NCBI GenBank assembly: GCA_902556355.1 | Contig: CACDVW010000013.1 | Coordinates: forward strand, 1-35,086 | From: an uncultured SAR86 cluster bacterium | GTDB taxonomy: Bacteria > Pseudomonadota > Gammaproteobacteria > Magnimaribacterales > D2472 | Reading direction: 5' to 3' | Length of the DNA: 35,086 bases | In this document: positions 24,934 through 34,391 of the stretch, piece after piece | Layout of the letters: each line of letters starts with the position of its first letter | How positions within the stretch are numbered: position 1 is the stretch's first letter | Notes under the pieces: model-generated | What the model was told of the DNA's origin: nothing | The model's database searches: none | The model's input: the letters and a program-made list of their open reading frames with translations, nothing else | Translations under genes and position numbers: made by a program

Positions 24934-25911
24934 TTAACTTAGAGATTCATTAATTTTTGAGATTAGCTTTTCAGCTTCTTCAATTTTACCATCTTTTGAA
25001 TATGCTCTTACATATGTTTTATTATTTTTTACTGTAATTTTTACCTCAAATTGAGCACCATCAAAATTAACTTTTTGATTTTTATCATTTCTTCCAAAAT
25101 TTAAAAATGAGAAAAAGCTACCTTCTTCTTCTTCAGCGTAACTAACATAAAAAATACCATTACTTCTATCCTTGTCATTAGCAAGAATTTCAGACGCATT
25201 CATAGCTTTTGTGACCGAAGACCATGCCCTGTCAAAATTTAAATCAAGCTCTATGACGGTTTGGCCATTCTCAACAAAAATCTTTGCTTTCTTTATATCA
25301 TTTAAGTTTTGAGCAGCTAGAGATGTTCCAGAAAACTGATCAACAGACTCAGCAAAATAATTTACTAAATTACTAAGCTCAGACTGGATAAGCTCAGGAT
25401 TACTTATAATTTCATTAGAATTTTTATCTAACTGAGCTAAGAAGATTTCTGTTGAAGCTTCTTTTATACCATGCTCAATTTTCATTTTTAATATTGAGGT
25501 TTCATCAAAATTTATATCAATTTCACCAGTTAAAGGGTCGGCATTTAGCGTTTCAAACAATGATGTATTCCAATAGCTTTTTGTTATAGGCCATGATGTA
25601 GATGGTAAAGTCTCAACATATATCCACATCAACTCACCTAAACGCCTTAATTGAACAGAGCTATTTCCAGAGGATGCAAAGATTTGTCTAGGCTTAGGAA
25701 CCTCTTGATCATCAGATAATTCATTTACAACATTAACTGGATAATGATTTTCAATAACAATTACATTTAAGTCATCTGGTAACTGCATATCCTCTTCAAC
25801 TTTTTCTTTCAGAAATGCATTTTTTGTTGGTGGGAACATTCCTTCTGGTCCAGATATATATGAGCATGAAGATGTTAAGATTAATATATTGATTATAAAA
25901 AAATTTTTCAT
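24934..25911 (-). CDS. bamC: Outer membrane assembly lipoprotein BamC
   Basis: Lipobox ILTSSC; unstructured N-terminus LPDDLNVIVIENHYPVN; located between dapA and purC as in other gammaproteobacteria. Confidence 0.88.
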   Translation of the reverse strand: MKNFFIINILILTSSCSYISGPEGMFPPTKNAFLKEKVEEDMQLPDDLNVIVIENHYPVNVVNELSDDQEVPKPRQIFASSGNSSVQLRRLGELMWIYVETLPSTSWPITKSYWNTSLFETLNADPLTGEIDINFDETSILKMKIEHGIKEASTEIFLAQLDKNSNEIISNPELIQSELSNLVNYFAESVDQFSGTSLAAQNLNDIKKAKIFVENGQTVIELDLNFDRAWSSVTKAMNASEILANDKDRSNGIFYVSYAEEEEGSFFSFLNFGRNDKNQKVNFDGAQFEVKITVKNNKTYVRAYSKDGKIEEAEKLISKINESLS

Positions 25912-26799
25912 TTAAATTAATTTAAGTTTATTTAGTTCTGACAAAATTTCATCATGATAAGTTTCATCTAATTCTATTAAAGGAAGTCTAATTGAATTTT
26001 CAATCATTCCTATTTTAGTTAACATCCATTTTACTGGTATTGGATTTGATTCAACAAATAATAATCTATATATATTGTTGTTAACTTCATTCAATTTCTT
26101 TGCCTCTGCAATATTATCATCTCTTATATGTTTGCATATTTGTGAAATTGATTTTGGTATAACATTAGCTGCCACAGATATAACTCCGTGAGCTCCTTCT
26201 ATCAAAGAATCCATGAAGGTAGGATCATCACCAGAAAAAATAGCAAAATCGGAGGAATTGTTAGAAATTTTAACTAGTTCTTTTATTCTTTCAACATCAT
26301 CAACAGCTTCTTTTAGACCAACAATATTTTTATGTTCAGAAAGAATGCTAACAGTTTCAGGTTTTAAATCACAAGCTGTTCTTGAAGGCACATTATATAA
26401 AATTTGTTTAATATCTACGTTATTAGCAATTTTTTCATAATGTGCTAGTAATCCTTTTTGATTAGGCTTGTTATAGTATGGAGTAACTAGTAGAACATAA
26501 TCTGCACCTTTTAATTTTGCTTCAAGAGATAGTTCTACTGCTTCGTCTGTTGAGTTTGCGCCTGTTCCCGCAATAACGGGTATTCTGTTATGAATATATT
26601 TTACTGTATAGTCAATTACTTCAATATGTTCTTTTACGTTTAAAGTAGCTGATTCGCCTGTAGTTCCAACAGAAACTATTCCATTGGTTTCATTGTCTAT
26701 ATGCCAGTCTAAAAGATTACTGAGAGATTCATAATCAACATCACCATTCTTTAAAAGAGGTGTTACTAGAGCAACTAAACTGCCTTGTAAAACTTGCAT
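25912..26799 (-). CDS. dapA: 4-hydroxy-tetrahydrodipicolinate synthase
   Basis: GSLVALVTPLLKNGDVDY, GTTGESATL, VTPYYNKPNQKGLLAHY motifs. Confidence 0.97.
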   Translation of the reverse strand: MQVLQGSLVALVTPLLKNGDVDYESLSNLLDWHIDNETNGIVSVGTTGESATLNVKEHIEVIDYTVKYIHNRIPVIAGTGANSTDEAVELSLEAKLKGADYVLLVTPYYNKPNQKGLLAHYEKIANNVDIKQILYNVPSRTACDLKPETVSILSEHKNIVGLKEAVDDVERIKELVKISNNSSDFAIFSGDDPTFMDSLIEGAHGVISVAANVIPKSISQICKHIRDDNIAEAKKLNEVNNNIYRLLFVESNPIPVKWMLTKIGMIENSIRLPLIELDETYHDEILSELNKLKLI

Positions 26800-26867
26800 T
26801 GATAAAATTTTCAGTAAAAAATAGGACTATACACTATTTTATTAAAAATACTTATAAGGTAACAAAT

Positions 26868-27338
26868 ATGGCTAAAAATTTAGAAGGTAAAAAATGTCCT
26901 AAGTTTAGTGCAGAATGCACGAGCGGGTTAAGTCTTTCCAATAAGGATTTTGAGGGAAAGAATTTTGTTATTTATTTTTATCCAAAAGATAGCACTCCTG
27001 GGTGTACTACTGAAGGTCAAGAGTTTAGGGATAACTATAAATCTTTTAAAAAACTTAATACTGAAATTCTTGGTGTATCTAGAGATTCAATCAAGAGCCA
27101 TGAGAATTTTAAGTCAAAACAATCTTTCCCATTTGAACTATTATCAGATCCTGATGAACAAGTTTGCAATGCTTTTGATGTAATGAAATTAAAATCTATG
27201 TATGGAAGAGAGTATATAGGAGTTGATAGGTGTACCTTCTTAATAGATGTAAATGGGAAAGTTTTAAAGGAATGGCGATCAGTAAAAGTTAAAGGTCATG
27301 TTGAGGAAGTGTTAAATACTGTTAAAGATTTAACTTAA
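26868..27338 (+). CDS. bcp: Thiol peroxidase / peroxiredoxin, Bcp (PrxQ) family
   Basis: Peroxidatic motif YFYPKDSTPGCTTEGQEFRD. Likely start is ATG at 26868 (MAKNLEGKKCPKF...), not the upstream ORF extension from 26760, which overlaps dapA. Confidence 0.93.
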   Translation: MAKNLEGKKCPKFSAECTSGLSLSNKDFEGKNFVIYFYPKDSTPGCTTEGQEFRDNYKSFKKLNTEILGVSRDSIKSHENFKSKQSFPFELLSDPDEQVCNAFDVMKLKSMYGREYIGVDRCTFLIDVNGKVLKEWRSVKVKGHVEEVLNTVKDLT

Positions 27339-28394
27339 ATCGCTATTTGACGATGATGGCCATGCATTCCATACCGCTTTTATAAAAGTTGCAATTGGTA
27401 TTGAAAAGAATACTCCCCAAAAACCAAACATGCTTCCAAAAATAAATACTGCCAGTATTATTACCACAGGATGTAATTTTACTGTTTCTGAAAAAATTAT
27501 AGGTACAAGTAAGTTACCGTCTAGGGCTTGTAAAAGAAGATATAAGCCTATTAACAAATAGAATTCTGTTCCTAAGCCAAACTGAAGCAAACCTACTACA
27601 ACAATAGGAATGGTTACCAAAAAAGCTCCAACATAAGGAATAATTACTGATAAACCAACTAATACAGACAATAAAGCTGAATACTTTAAACCCAGAGAAG
27701 CAAATATAATTGCTGCAGCAATTCCAACAATAAATATTTCAATTGTCTTGCCTCTTACATAGTTACTTAACTGAATATCCATTTCAGCCCATATATTAGT
27801 CAGCATTTCTCTCTTTCCTGGGATAATCTTTATAAAACCCTCAATAATATTTTTTCTATCAAATAAAAAGAAGTACACAAGTATTGGGAACAAAATAATA
27901 TATAACAGAAATGTTATTGCACTTTGTATGCCTGAAATAGATGACTTAATAATATTTTGAGCTATTTCACTGACCTCCTCTGATACCGCCTGGAAAAAGA
28001 TAGATATCTGTTCAGAAGAAACTAAATCAGGGAACTTGGTAGGCAATCCAGATATAAAATCAAGAAAATTATTTATAAGATTTGGAACATCAAGAATAAA
28101 AGCTTGAAGCTGAATATATAAAAGAGGTACCAACCATATCAATAGAGCTGCGCCTGTAATTATGAAAACTGAAAAAGTAATAATCAATGCAACATTTGCA
28201 CTGACATCATAAGACTGAATTTTTTTTTGCATGCCAACTAGCAGATAAGCAACAACTATGCTTATCATAAAAGGCGTTAAAATTGATCCGAAGAATGATA
28301 TGACTAGAAAAAATAATAAAATTGCTAACGAGAAGATTATTGTCTCCTCATTGCTAAATATATTTTTTAATACTTTATTTACTTGTTCAAACAT
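27330..28394 (-). CDS. perM: AI-2E/PerM family permease
   Basis: 354 aa polytopic protein; VVAYLLVGMQKKI..., LVGLSVIIPYVGAFLVTIPIVVVGLLQFG...QALDGNLLVPIIFSETVKLHPVVIILAVFIFGSMFGFWGVFFSIPIATFIKAV. Confidence 0.92.
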   Translation of the reverse strand: MFEQVNKVLKNIFSNEETIIFSLAILLFFLVISFFGSILTPFMISIVVAYLLVGMQKKIQSYDVSANVALIITFSVFIITGAALLIWLVPLLYIQLQAFILDVPNLINNFLDFISGLPTKFPDLVSSEQISIFFQAVSEEVSEIAQNIIKSSISGIQSAITFLLYIILFPILVYFFLFDRKNIIEGFIKIIPGKREMLTNIWAEMDIQLSNYVRGKTIEIFIVGIAAAIIFASLGLKYSALLSVLVGLSVIIPYVGAFLVTIPIVVVGLLQFGLGTEFYLLIGLYLLLQALDGNLLVPIIFSETVKLHPVVIILAVFIFGSMFGFWGVFFSIPIATFIKAVWNAWPSSSNSDLS

Positions 28395-28556
28395 TTCAAT
28401 CTTAAATAATTACTATATTAAATTATGAACTACATGGTTAAAAAGCAGTCAAAATCTATAAATTTATAATAACTTAACCTTTAACATGGGATATATTAAT
28501 CTAAAAAACACGTTTATGTTAGTTTTAGCAAGATTGGATAAATTTTTAAATTAAAA

Positions 28557-29984
28557 ATGAAGAAATATATTCTATTAATAACTGCCGTCATATCTTTGCC
28601 ATTTATCAGTAAAGAAGAAAATGAATTGGTATTGCCTGAGCTTGGTGACAGAGTTTCTGGAGCAGTATCTACAGCCGAAGAAAAAATAATAGGTAGAGAA
28701 TTTTTAAAGCAAGTATACTTTCAAGCACCTTTAATATCTGACCCTTTAATACAGGAATACACAGAACTTCTAACATACAGACTATCAGAATATAGTGAGG
28801 TTAAGGACAGGCGTTTCACTGTACTTTTAATAGATGACGATTCTTTAAATGCTTTTGCCGCTCCAGGTGGGGTAATCGGTGTTAATGGAGGCCTATTTCT
28901 AAATGCAGACAATGAGGCACAATTTTCATCAGTTATGGCTCATGAACTTGCTCATTTAAGTCAAAGACACTTTGCAAGAAATGTTCTAAATGCTCAAGAT
29001 AGAAGCCTTGCATCTTCATTAACAATGATCTCATCAATTGCATTGGCATTAATAAGCAATAATCCAGGAGCAATGGTTGTGGGACCAGCTTTAATGCAAA
29101 CTCAAAATCTAAGATATAGTAGGCTCTTTGAAAAAGAAGCAGACAGAGTTGGCTTTGCAAACCTTGTCAGGGCTGGATACAACCCAAAAGCAATGGGTGA
29201 AATGTTTGAAAATATGAATGATCTTAGAAGGCTTGCTGGTGAAGCCCCTCCGGAATTTTTATTAACTCACCCCTTGTCATCTTCAAGGATAAGTGATGCG
29301 CTAAATGCTGCAGAAGGTATTCCTGAAGAAGGTACTAAAAAAGATTCTTTAGAATTTTCACTAATTAAATCAAGGCTGAAAGTTTACTATGAAAGTATTC
29401 CAAGCCAATCAATAAGATATTTCAATGCTGAAATGAAAAAAGAAAACTCAGATTCTAATATTTATGGCCTTGCTCTGGCATATAGTCAAAATAATAACTC
29501 TAGAGAATCAGAGAATCTTATTAATGTTCTCTTAAAAAAATATCCAAAAAACTTATTCTTAAATACATCTAAAATTGAAATTCTTACTAAAACTCAAAAG
29601 TATGATGAAGCCCTACAACTGGCAAATACTTTTTTAGAAATTTCTCCAAAGAACTATCCGTTAACTATTACTAAATCAAAATTATTACTTGAAATGAAAA
29701 GGTTTTTTGAATCTGAAGAATTGATACGCGATCAATTAATAAGAAGAAATGAAGATCCTGAATTATGGTTATTGTTGTCTGAGATTCAGAGAAATAGCAA
29801 AAATATAGTTGGCTATCATCAGTCCAGAGCAGAATATTTTTTATTGCTGGGTCAAAATGAGCAGGCCCTTGGGCAACTTGAGTTTGCTTTAAATCTAACT
29901 AAAAATAATTTTCAGGTTTCTGAGAGAATAATGAATCAAATTATATCAATCAAGAAAGCTATTGGGGAATCTCGGGGTTTTTAG
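28557..29984 (+). CDS. bepA: M48 family periplasmic metalloprotease/chaperone with TPR domain (BepA/YfgC-like)
   Basis: Zinc motif MAHELAHLSQRHFA, EKEADRVGFANLVRAGYNPKAM, C-terminal TPR repeats; next to perM and bcp. Confidence 0.92.
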   Translation: MKKYILLITAVISLPFISKEENELVLPELGDRVSGAVSTAEEKIIGREFLKQVYFQAPLISDPLIQEYTELLTYRLSEYSEVKDRRFTVLLIDDDSLNAFAAPGGVIGVNGGLFLNADNEAQFSSVMAHELAHLSQRHFARNVLNAQDRSLASSLTMISSIALALISNNPGAMVVGPALMQTQNLRYSRLFEKEADRVGFANLVRAGYNPKAMGEMFENMNDLRRLAGEAPPEFLLTHPLSSSRISDALNAAEGIPEEGTKKDSLEFSLIKSRLKVYYESIPSQSIRYFNAEMKKENSDSNIYGLALAYSQNNNSRESENLINVLLKKYPKNLFLNTSKIEILTKTQKYDEALQLANTFLEISPKNYPLTITKSKLLLEMKRFFESEELIRDQLIRRNEDPELWLLLSEIQRNSKNIVGYHQSRAEYFLLLGQNEQALGQLEFALNLTKNNFQVSERIMNQIISIKKAIGESRGF

Positions 29985-31203
29985 ACTTTTCTTCAAAAAT
30001 TTTTGAAATTTTATATCCTGTTAGTGAAAAAATACCAGCAAATGGTATCGCTAATAGCGGCACCACAGTAATGCTTATTGCTGCGACTTTACCAATACCC
30101 ACAAAAAGGCTACCGGTTAAGTCACCAAACCTAGTTACAAAAGTATCGATAAACACAGTTGATTTATATCTATCTTTTTTCTTTAGTTGGCTATAAATAA
30201 TCTCTCTACTAGGTTTATTGAAGCCATATTCAAAAACTCTTAATAAAGCTTGAGAAAAAACTACCACACCTACAGATGGCATCAAACCATATAAAAGAAA
30301 AACAACAATAAATAACAAACCGTAAATAATTAGGATCATGGATGTGCCAAGGTAAGATATTACTAGATATGTCAATGTTAACTGAGTTATCAAAGTTAAA
30401 GGCGAAACTAGTTGCTCAATACGATTAAATAACACTATTCTATCTGGTGATAAATCTGAATAAGATTCAATAATTGGTATTGCGCTGATCCACTGAACTG
30501 TCATCAATGCAGTAAACAGCCATGAATATAAAGCAACCGACTTAACCTCTTTTACTGAAATTATATTTGAAATTGCATCAGACCAATCTCCACCTACTTT
30601 TTTAATAAGTACCTCAGAATTATTAAGATTGACTAAGTATGTAGCGACAATAATTGCAAGAAATAATAATAAAGAAGATGCCAGCGCGAATAATTCTAAA
30701 CCATAATTTGTATATGATTCTGAAAGTCTTACTGATATCTCAGAACCAACAATTGCTCCCAATGAACCACCTGCCATAATAAACCCATATAATTTTCTTG
30801 ACTGGGAGTCTCTAAAAATATTTATTACCAGTACCCAAAAAATTGAAACAACAAAAAAAGAATATATATTGCACCAAACATAAAATACCCTACCCAACCA
30901 CATCTGTTGAGTTACATCACTCTCACCTAGTGAACGAGAGTAAAGAATAAAAACAAATAGGTTCATTATCAAAAATGAATAACAATATGTAATTATTTTT
31001 TTAAAGTTTTTTCTGGAGGCAATCCATGAATATATTGGATTGACTATTAGCATGGTCAGTGCTGTAAAAGACAAAAGTATTAACAAAAAATCTTGGCCAT
31101 AATTTTCTACAGCCATTTCATTTCTAATACCTCTTATGACATACCAGGATGCTAAAACTAAAAAGAATAAAAAACTTGTTAGGATGGTATTTTTTAGTTT
31201 CAT
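29959..31203 (-). CDS. MFS-type transporter related to NTP/NDP (ATP:ADP) translocases
   Basis: About 12 TM segments; SWYVIRGIRNEMAVENYG, IVNPIYSWIASR, WLGRVFYVWCNIYSFFVVSIFWVLVINIFRDSQSRKLYGFIMAGGSLGAIVGSE resemble the AAA/NTT-like family found in free-living bacteria. Substrate unknown. Confidence 0.7.
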   Translation of the reverse strand: MKLKNTILTSFLFFLVLASWYVIRGIRNEMAVENYGQDFLLILLSFTALTMLIVNPIYSWIASRKNFKKIITYCYSFLIMNLFVFILYSRSLGESDVTQQMWLGRVFYVWCNIYSFFVVSIFWVLVINIFRDSQSRKLYGFIMAGGSLGAIVGSEISVRLSESYTNYGLELFALASSLLLFLAIIVATYLVNLNNSEVLIKKVGGDWSDAISNIISVKEVKSVALYSWLFTALMTVQWISAIPIIESYSDLSPDRIVLFNRIEQLVSPLTLITQLTLTYLVISYLGTSMILIIYGLLFIVVFLLYGLMPSVGVVVFSQALLRVFEYGFNKPSREIIYSQLKKKDRYKSTVFIDTFVTRFGDLTGSLFVGIGKVAAISITVVPLLAIPFAGIFSLTGYKISKIFEEKSKNPEIPQ

Positions 31204-31224
31204 AGAATTATTATGCCCTATGAA

Positions 31225-31300
31225 TGGTGGGTCGCACAGGATTCGAACCTGTGACCAATTGGTTAAAAGCCAACTGCTCTACCAGCTGAGCTAGCGACCC
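31225..31300 (-). tRNA. tRNA-Lys (anticodon TTT), CCA encoded
   Basis: Reverse strand GGGTCGCTAGCTCAGCTGGTAGAGCAGTTGGCTTTTAACCAATTGGTCACAGGTTCGAATCCTGTGCGACCCACCA. Cloverleaf arms pair; anticodon loop CTTTTAA; T-loop GGTTCGAATCC. Confidence 0.97.
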
Positions 31301-31327
31301 ATGGTATTGCATAATAAAAAAAGGTGA

Positions 31328-31969
31328 TTATTCCATATTTTTCAATAACTGCAAGGCCAAAGATGAAGCAGTGTCATTTGGATATTCTCTTATTACAAAA
31401 TTATATTTATCTTTTGCCTTTTCTAGTTCATTCTTTTTAAGAAAAATATCTCCAATCTTCTTATGAGCAAGAGGAGTTCTGTAGTGTGAGGGGTATAGAT
31501 TAACTAATTCTAAGAAATATTCTTGTGATGATTCTAAATTGTTTTGAATCAATGCTATCTCTCCTAACCAAAAGATTGAAAGGGGTAATTTTTCTTCATC
31601 CTTAAAATTATCTACAAAAAATTTAAACAAAGAACTGGCTTTTTCGAAGTCTTGATTTTGAAGAGATTGAGTTGCACTCTTGTAAACCTCCTCTTTACTT
31701 CTAGTATCATCAATTCCTGCAAACCTTACAGTATTATCTGAGGCAAGATTGTTAGAATCTTCATTGGACTCTGAATCATCTACAGATTCTTGTATTAATT
31801 TTTGAATTAAATAATCTTGAGATTCTAAAATATTTCTAAGCTCGGCAATTTCTGATTCTAATTCTTGTATTTTTAAAAATAATAAATCAACTTCTACATT
31901 ATCATCCTCAGAAATTAAAAAAGATGAATATATAAAAAATAATGAAAATATTATTCTTTGTTTAAACAT
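31328..31969 (-). CDS. cpoB: Cell division coordinator CpoB (YbgF), Tol-Pal associated TPR protein
   Basis: Signal peptide, N-terminal coiled coil, C-terminal tandem TPRs (YKSATQSLQNQDFEKASSLFKFFVDNFKDEEKLPLSIFWLGEIALIQNN); downstream of pal. Confidence 0.92.
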   Translation of the reverse strand: MFKQRIIFSLFFIYSSFLISEDDNVEVDLLFLKIQELESEIAELRNILESQDYLIQKLIQESVDDSESNEDSNNLASDNTVRFAGIDDTRSKEEVYKSATQSLQNQDFEKASSLFKFFVDNFKDEEKLPLSIFWLGEIALIQNNLESSQEYFLELVNLYPSHYRTPLAHKKIGDIFLKKNELEKAKDKYNFVIREYPNDTASSLALQLLKNME

Positions 31970-31973
31970 TTAT

Positions 31974-32477
31974 TTAGTTAATTTCTGCTCTTCTATTTTT
32001 AGAATAACTAACTTCATCAGACCCAAATGATGCTGGTTTTTCTTCGCCATAACTTTTTACACTAATTCTGTTTTTGTCTATGCCACTTAAAACAAAATAA
32101 TCTTTTACAGCATCTGCTCTTCTTTGTCCTAAAGCTAAATTGTATTCTCTAGTCCCTCTTTCATCTGCATGTCCAGCAATTGTGATACGAATAGATTGAT
32201 TGTCTTTCATAGCTGACACAGCACTTTTAAGGGTTTGAAGAGACTTGCTATTTAAATTGAATTTATCAAACTCAAAATAAATCGTTGCGTTTGTAAAAAT
32301 TGCCTTTGTCTCATAATCTAATTCAGTATCTTCTTGCATAGAAGCTTCAACTGTTCTTATGCCTCCGTCATATACAACTTCCTCGGTTACATTCATGCTT
32401 GAGCAAGACGAAATTAAGAAAACTAGAATAAGTAAGTTATATAAATTTATATTACTAATTTTTTTAATACTAAGCAT
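31974..32477 (-). CDS. pal: Peptidoglycan-associated lipoprotein Pal
   Basis: Lipobox LISSC; OmpA-like IYFEFDKFNLNSKS...IAGHADERGTREYNLALGQRRADAVKDYF. Confidence 0.97.
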   Translation of the reverse strand: MLSIKKISNINLYNLLILVFLISSCSSMNVTEEVVYDGGIRTVEASMQEDTELDYETKAIFTNATIYFEFDKFNLNSKSLQTLKSAVSAMKDNQSIRITIAGHADERGTREYNLALGQRRADAVKDYFVLSGIDKNRISVKSYGEEKPASFGSDEVSYSKNRRAEIN

Positions 32478-32493
32478 ATGTTTTCTCCATAAA

Positions 32494-33771
32494 TTATCTT
32501 AAAAAACCAGACCATGAAGGCTCTCTAACTTGTCCAATTTTAGTTGGAAGCCTAAATCTAGCGCCGCTTAAAGTTAGCCCAGCTAGTAGCCCTGTTCCAT
32601 CTTCTGATATTGCATAGATTATCACATTCCCGTTAGGAGAAATACTAGGTGATTCATCTAATCTTGATTTAGTAAGGGCACGTACAAAATTTTCATTAAA
32701 GTATTTTAAAGCTATCTGAAAACTATTATCTTTACGATGAACAAAAACAATACCTTCACCATTTGGTAAATATGATCCTTTGGCATTATAGTTCCCTTCA
32801 AAAGTAATTCTTTTTGGTGTTGCGTTAAATTTTCTTAAATTAATTTCATATAACTGAGGTGAGCCAGATCTGCCTGAGGTAAACATAATCTTTGAACCGT
32901 TAGGTGACCATGAAGATTCTGTATCAATTGAATAATGATTGGTTAATCTAGTTAAATTTTTATTTTTAAGATTTAGTATATAAATTTCAGCATTACCATC
33001 CTGATAAAGAGTCAGTGATAGGAACTTGCCATTTGGCGACCATGAGGGAGAACTTATTTGAGAATTATTTTCTAGAACTAGCTCTCTTGATCCAGATGCA
33101 ATATTTTGTATATATACTTTTGCCATGCCAGTCTCAAAGGAAACATATGCAACTTCTTTTGAGTCTGGTGACCATGAAGGAGAAATAATTGGTTCCCTGC
33201 TCCTAAGAAGAACTTGTTCATTCTCACCATCTGCGTCGGCTACAACTAGTTTAAATAACGATTTACTATCTATTATTTGCTCAGTTACATATAACAATCT
33301 TGTAGATGCAACTCCTTTAATTCCTGTTACCTCTTCATATATTCCATCGCTAATATAGTGTGATAATTGTCTTAATCTGTTTGGAATGCCGTATACTGTT
33401 GAAGTTCTTATCTTAGATTTCTTATTAACACTATAAATTTCATAGGCAACCGATATATTGCTTTTATCTTCCTGAGAGACTGCACCCATTACAATAAAAT
33501 CAACATTTAATAACTTAAAATCATCATAATTAATTTCGTCTTGATTTGATGGTGATGACAGGAGTTGATTATTTTTAAGAATACGGAACTCTCCAGTCCT
33601 ATTTAAGTCATTGCTAACTATAGAGCCAATTTGATTATTAATATTTTTTGGGCCATCAAAATTAATTATTGCTATTGAATATGGATCATCTGATCCTTTT
33701 GTAATTTCTAAAACCAACTCTGAGATAATTGATTGTGAAAATAGAATAAATATTAATAGTGCTTTTTTCAT
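32494..33771 (-). CDS. tolB: Tol-Pal system translocation protein TolB
   Basis: Signal peptide; beta-propeller repeats SPSWSPNGKFLSLTLYQDGNAEIYILNL, TESSWSPNGSKIMFTSGRSGSPQLYEI. Confidence 0.96.
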   Translation of the reverse strand: MKKALLIFILFSQSIISELVLEITKGSDDPYSIAIINFDGPKNINNQIGSIVSNDLNRTGEFRILKNNQLLSSPSNQDEINYDDFKLLNVDFIVMGAVSQEDKSNISVAYEIYSVNKKSKIRTSTVYGIPNRLRQLSHYISDGIYEEVTGIKGVASTRLLYVTEQIIDSKSLFKLVVADADGENEQVLLRSREPIISPSWSPDSKEVAYVSFETGMAKVYIQNIASGSRELVLENNSQISSPSWSPNGKFLSLTLYQDGNAEIYILNLKNKNLTRLTNHYSIDTESSWSPNGSKIMFTSGRSGSPQLYEINLRKFNATPKRITFEGNYNAKGSYLPNGEGIVFVHRKDNSFQIALKYFNENFVRALTKSRLDESPSISPNGNVIIYAISEDGTGLLAGLTLSGARFRLPTKIGQVREPSWSGFLR

Positions 33772-34391
33772 GAAGGATTAAATGTAATAACTATATTTTT
33801 AAAATTGTTTTGGTATAAATTAAATGGGATTTTATTAAAGAAAGAGAAGGTTTCAACCCTCGAAATAGCTTTTATTGCAGAATTATCAAATCTTATGTTG
33901 CCGCTACTTTTTATTAAATCAATTCTAGTTACTCGGCCATTTTTATTGATTGTCATTCTAAGATCGCATACTAGCCCATCTTGAATATTTTGCGGCTTGA
34001 TCCAGGCTGATTGTATAGATTGGATTATCAAATTGCTGTACTCATTTATTAAAATATTGTCAGATTTTTCCTGCGCTAATTCATCTTCTTTGATTAAATT
34101 ATTAATATCTGTCTCCGGAATAACTGGAGTTAATTCAATCTTATTCTCAACTTGATTAACTTGAGCTTGTTCAATAGTCTTTTTTTGAATATTTTTTTTT
34201 GGTAAAGATTTTTTGGGCACTGCTTTCTCAAATAAAAGCTCAACATTTACAGGCTTGCTTAAAACAGGTCTAGTGTTTTTTTCATAATAAAAAAAATCTG
34301 TTAAATATAAAATTATTGTTGCGTGAATTACAAAAGATATAAAAGAAGCTACAAAATAATCAGATTTAATTTGCATAGCCTGTTGTGACAA
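33768..34391 (-). CDS. tolA: TolA-like energy transducer (short)
   Basis: N-terminal TM helix, short charged K/Q/E linker, C-terminal TonB/TolA-like domain (CDLRMTINKNGRVTRIDLIKSSGNIRFDNSAIKAIS); located between tolR and tolB. An alternative start is MQIKSDYF (ATG at 34376). Confidence 0.88.
   Translation of the reverse strand: MSQQAMQIKSDYFVASFISFVIHATIILYLTDFFYYEKNTRPVLSKPVNVELLFEKAVPKKSLPKKNIQKKTIEQAQVNQVENKIELTPVIPETDINNLIKEDELAQEKSDNILINEYSNLIIQSIQSAWIKPQNIQDGLVCDLRMTINKNGRVTRIDLIKSSGNIRFDNSAIKAISRVETFSFFNKIPFNLYQNNFKNIVITFNPS

Noticed and set aside
26760-26867. N-terminal extension of bcp in the ORF track
   Set aside because: Overlaps the dapA start and encodes a non-Bcp-like sequence (MLLEQLNCLVKLALIK...). 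ATG at 26868 gives the typical Bcp N-terminus.
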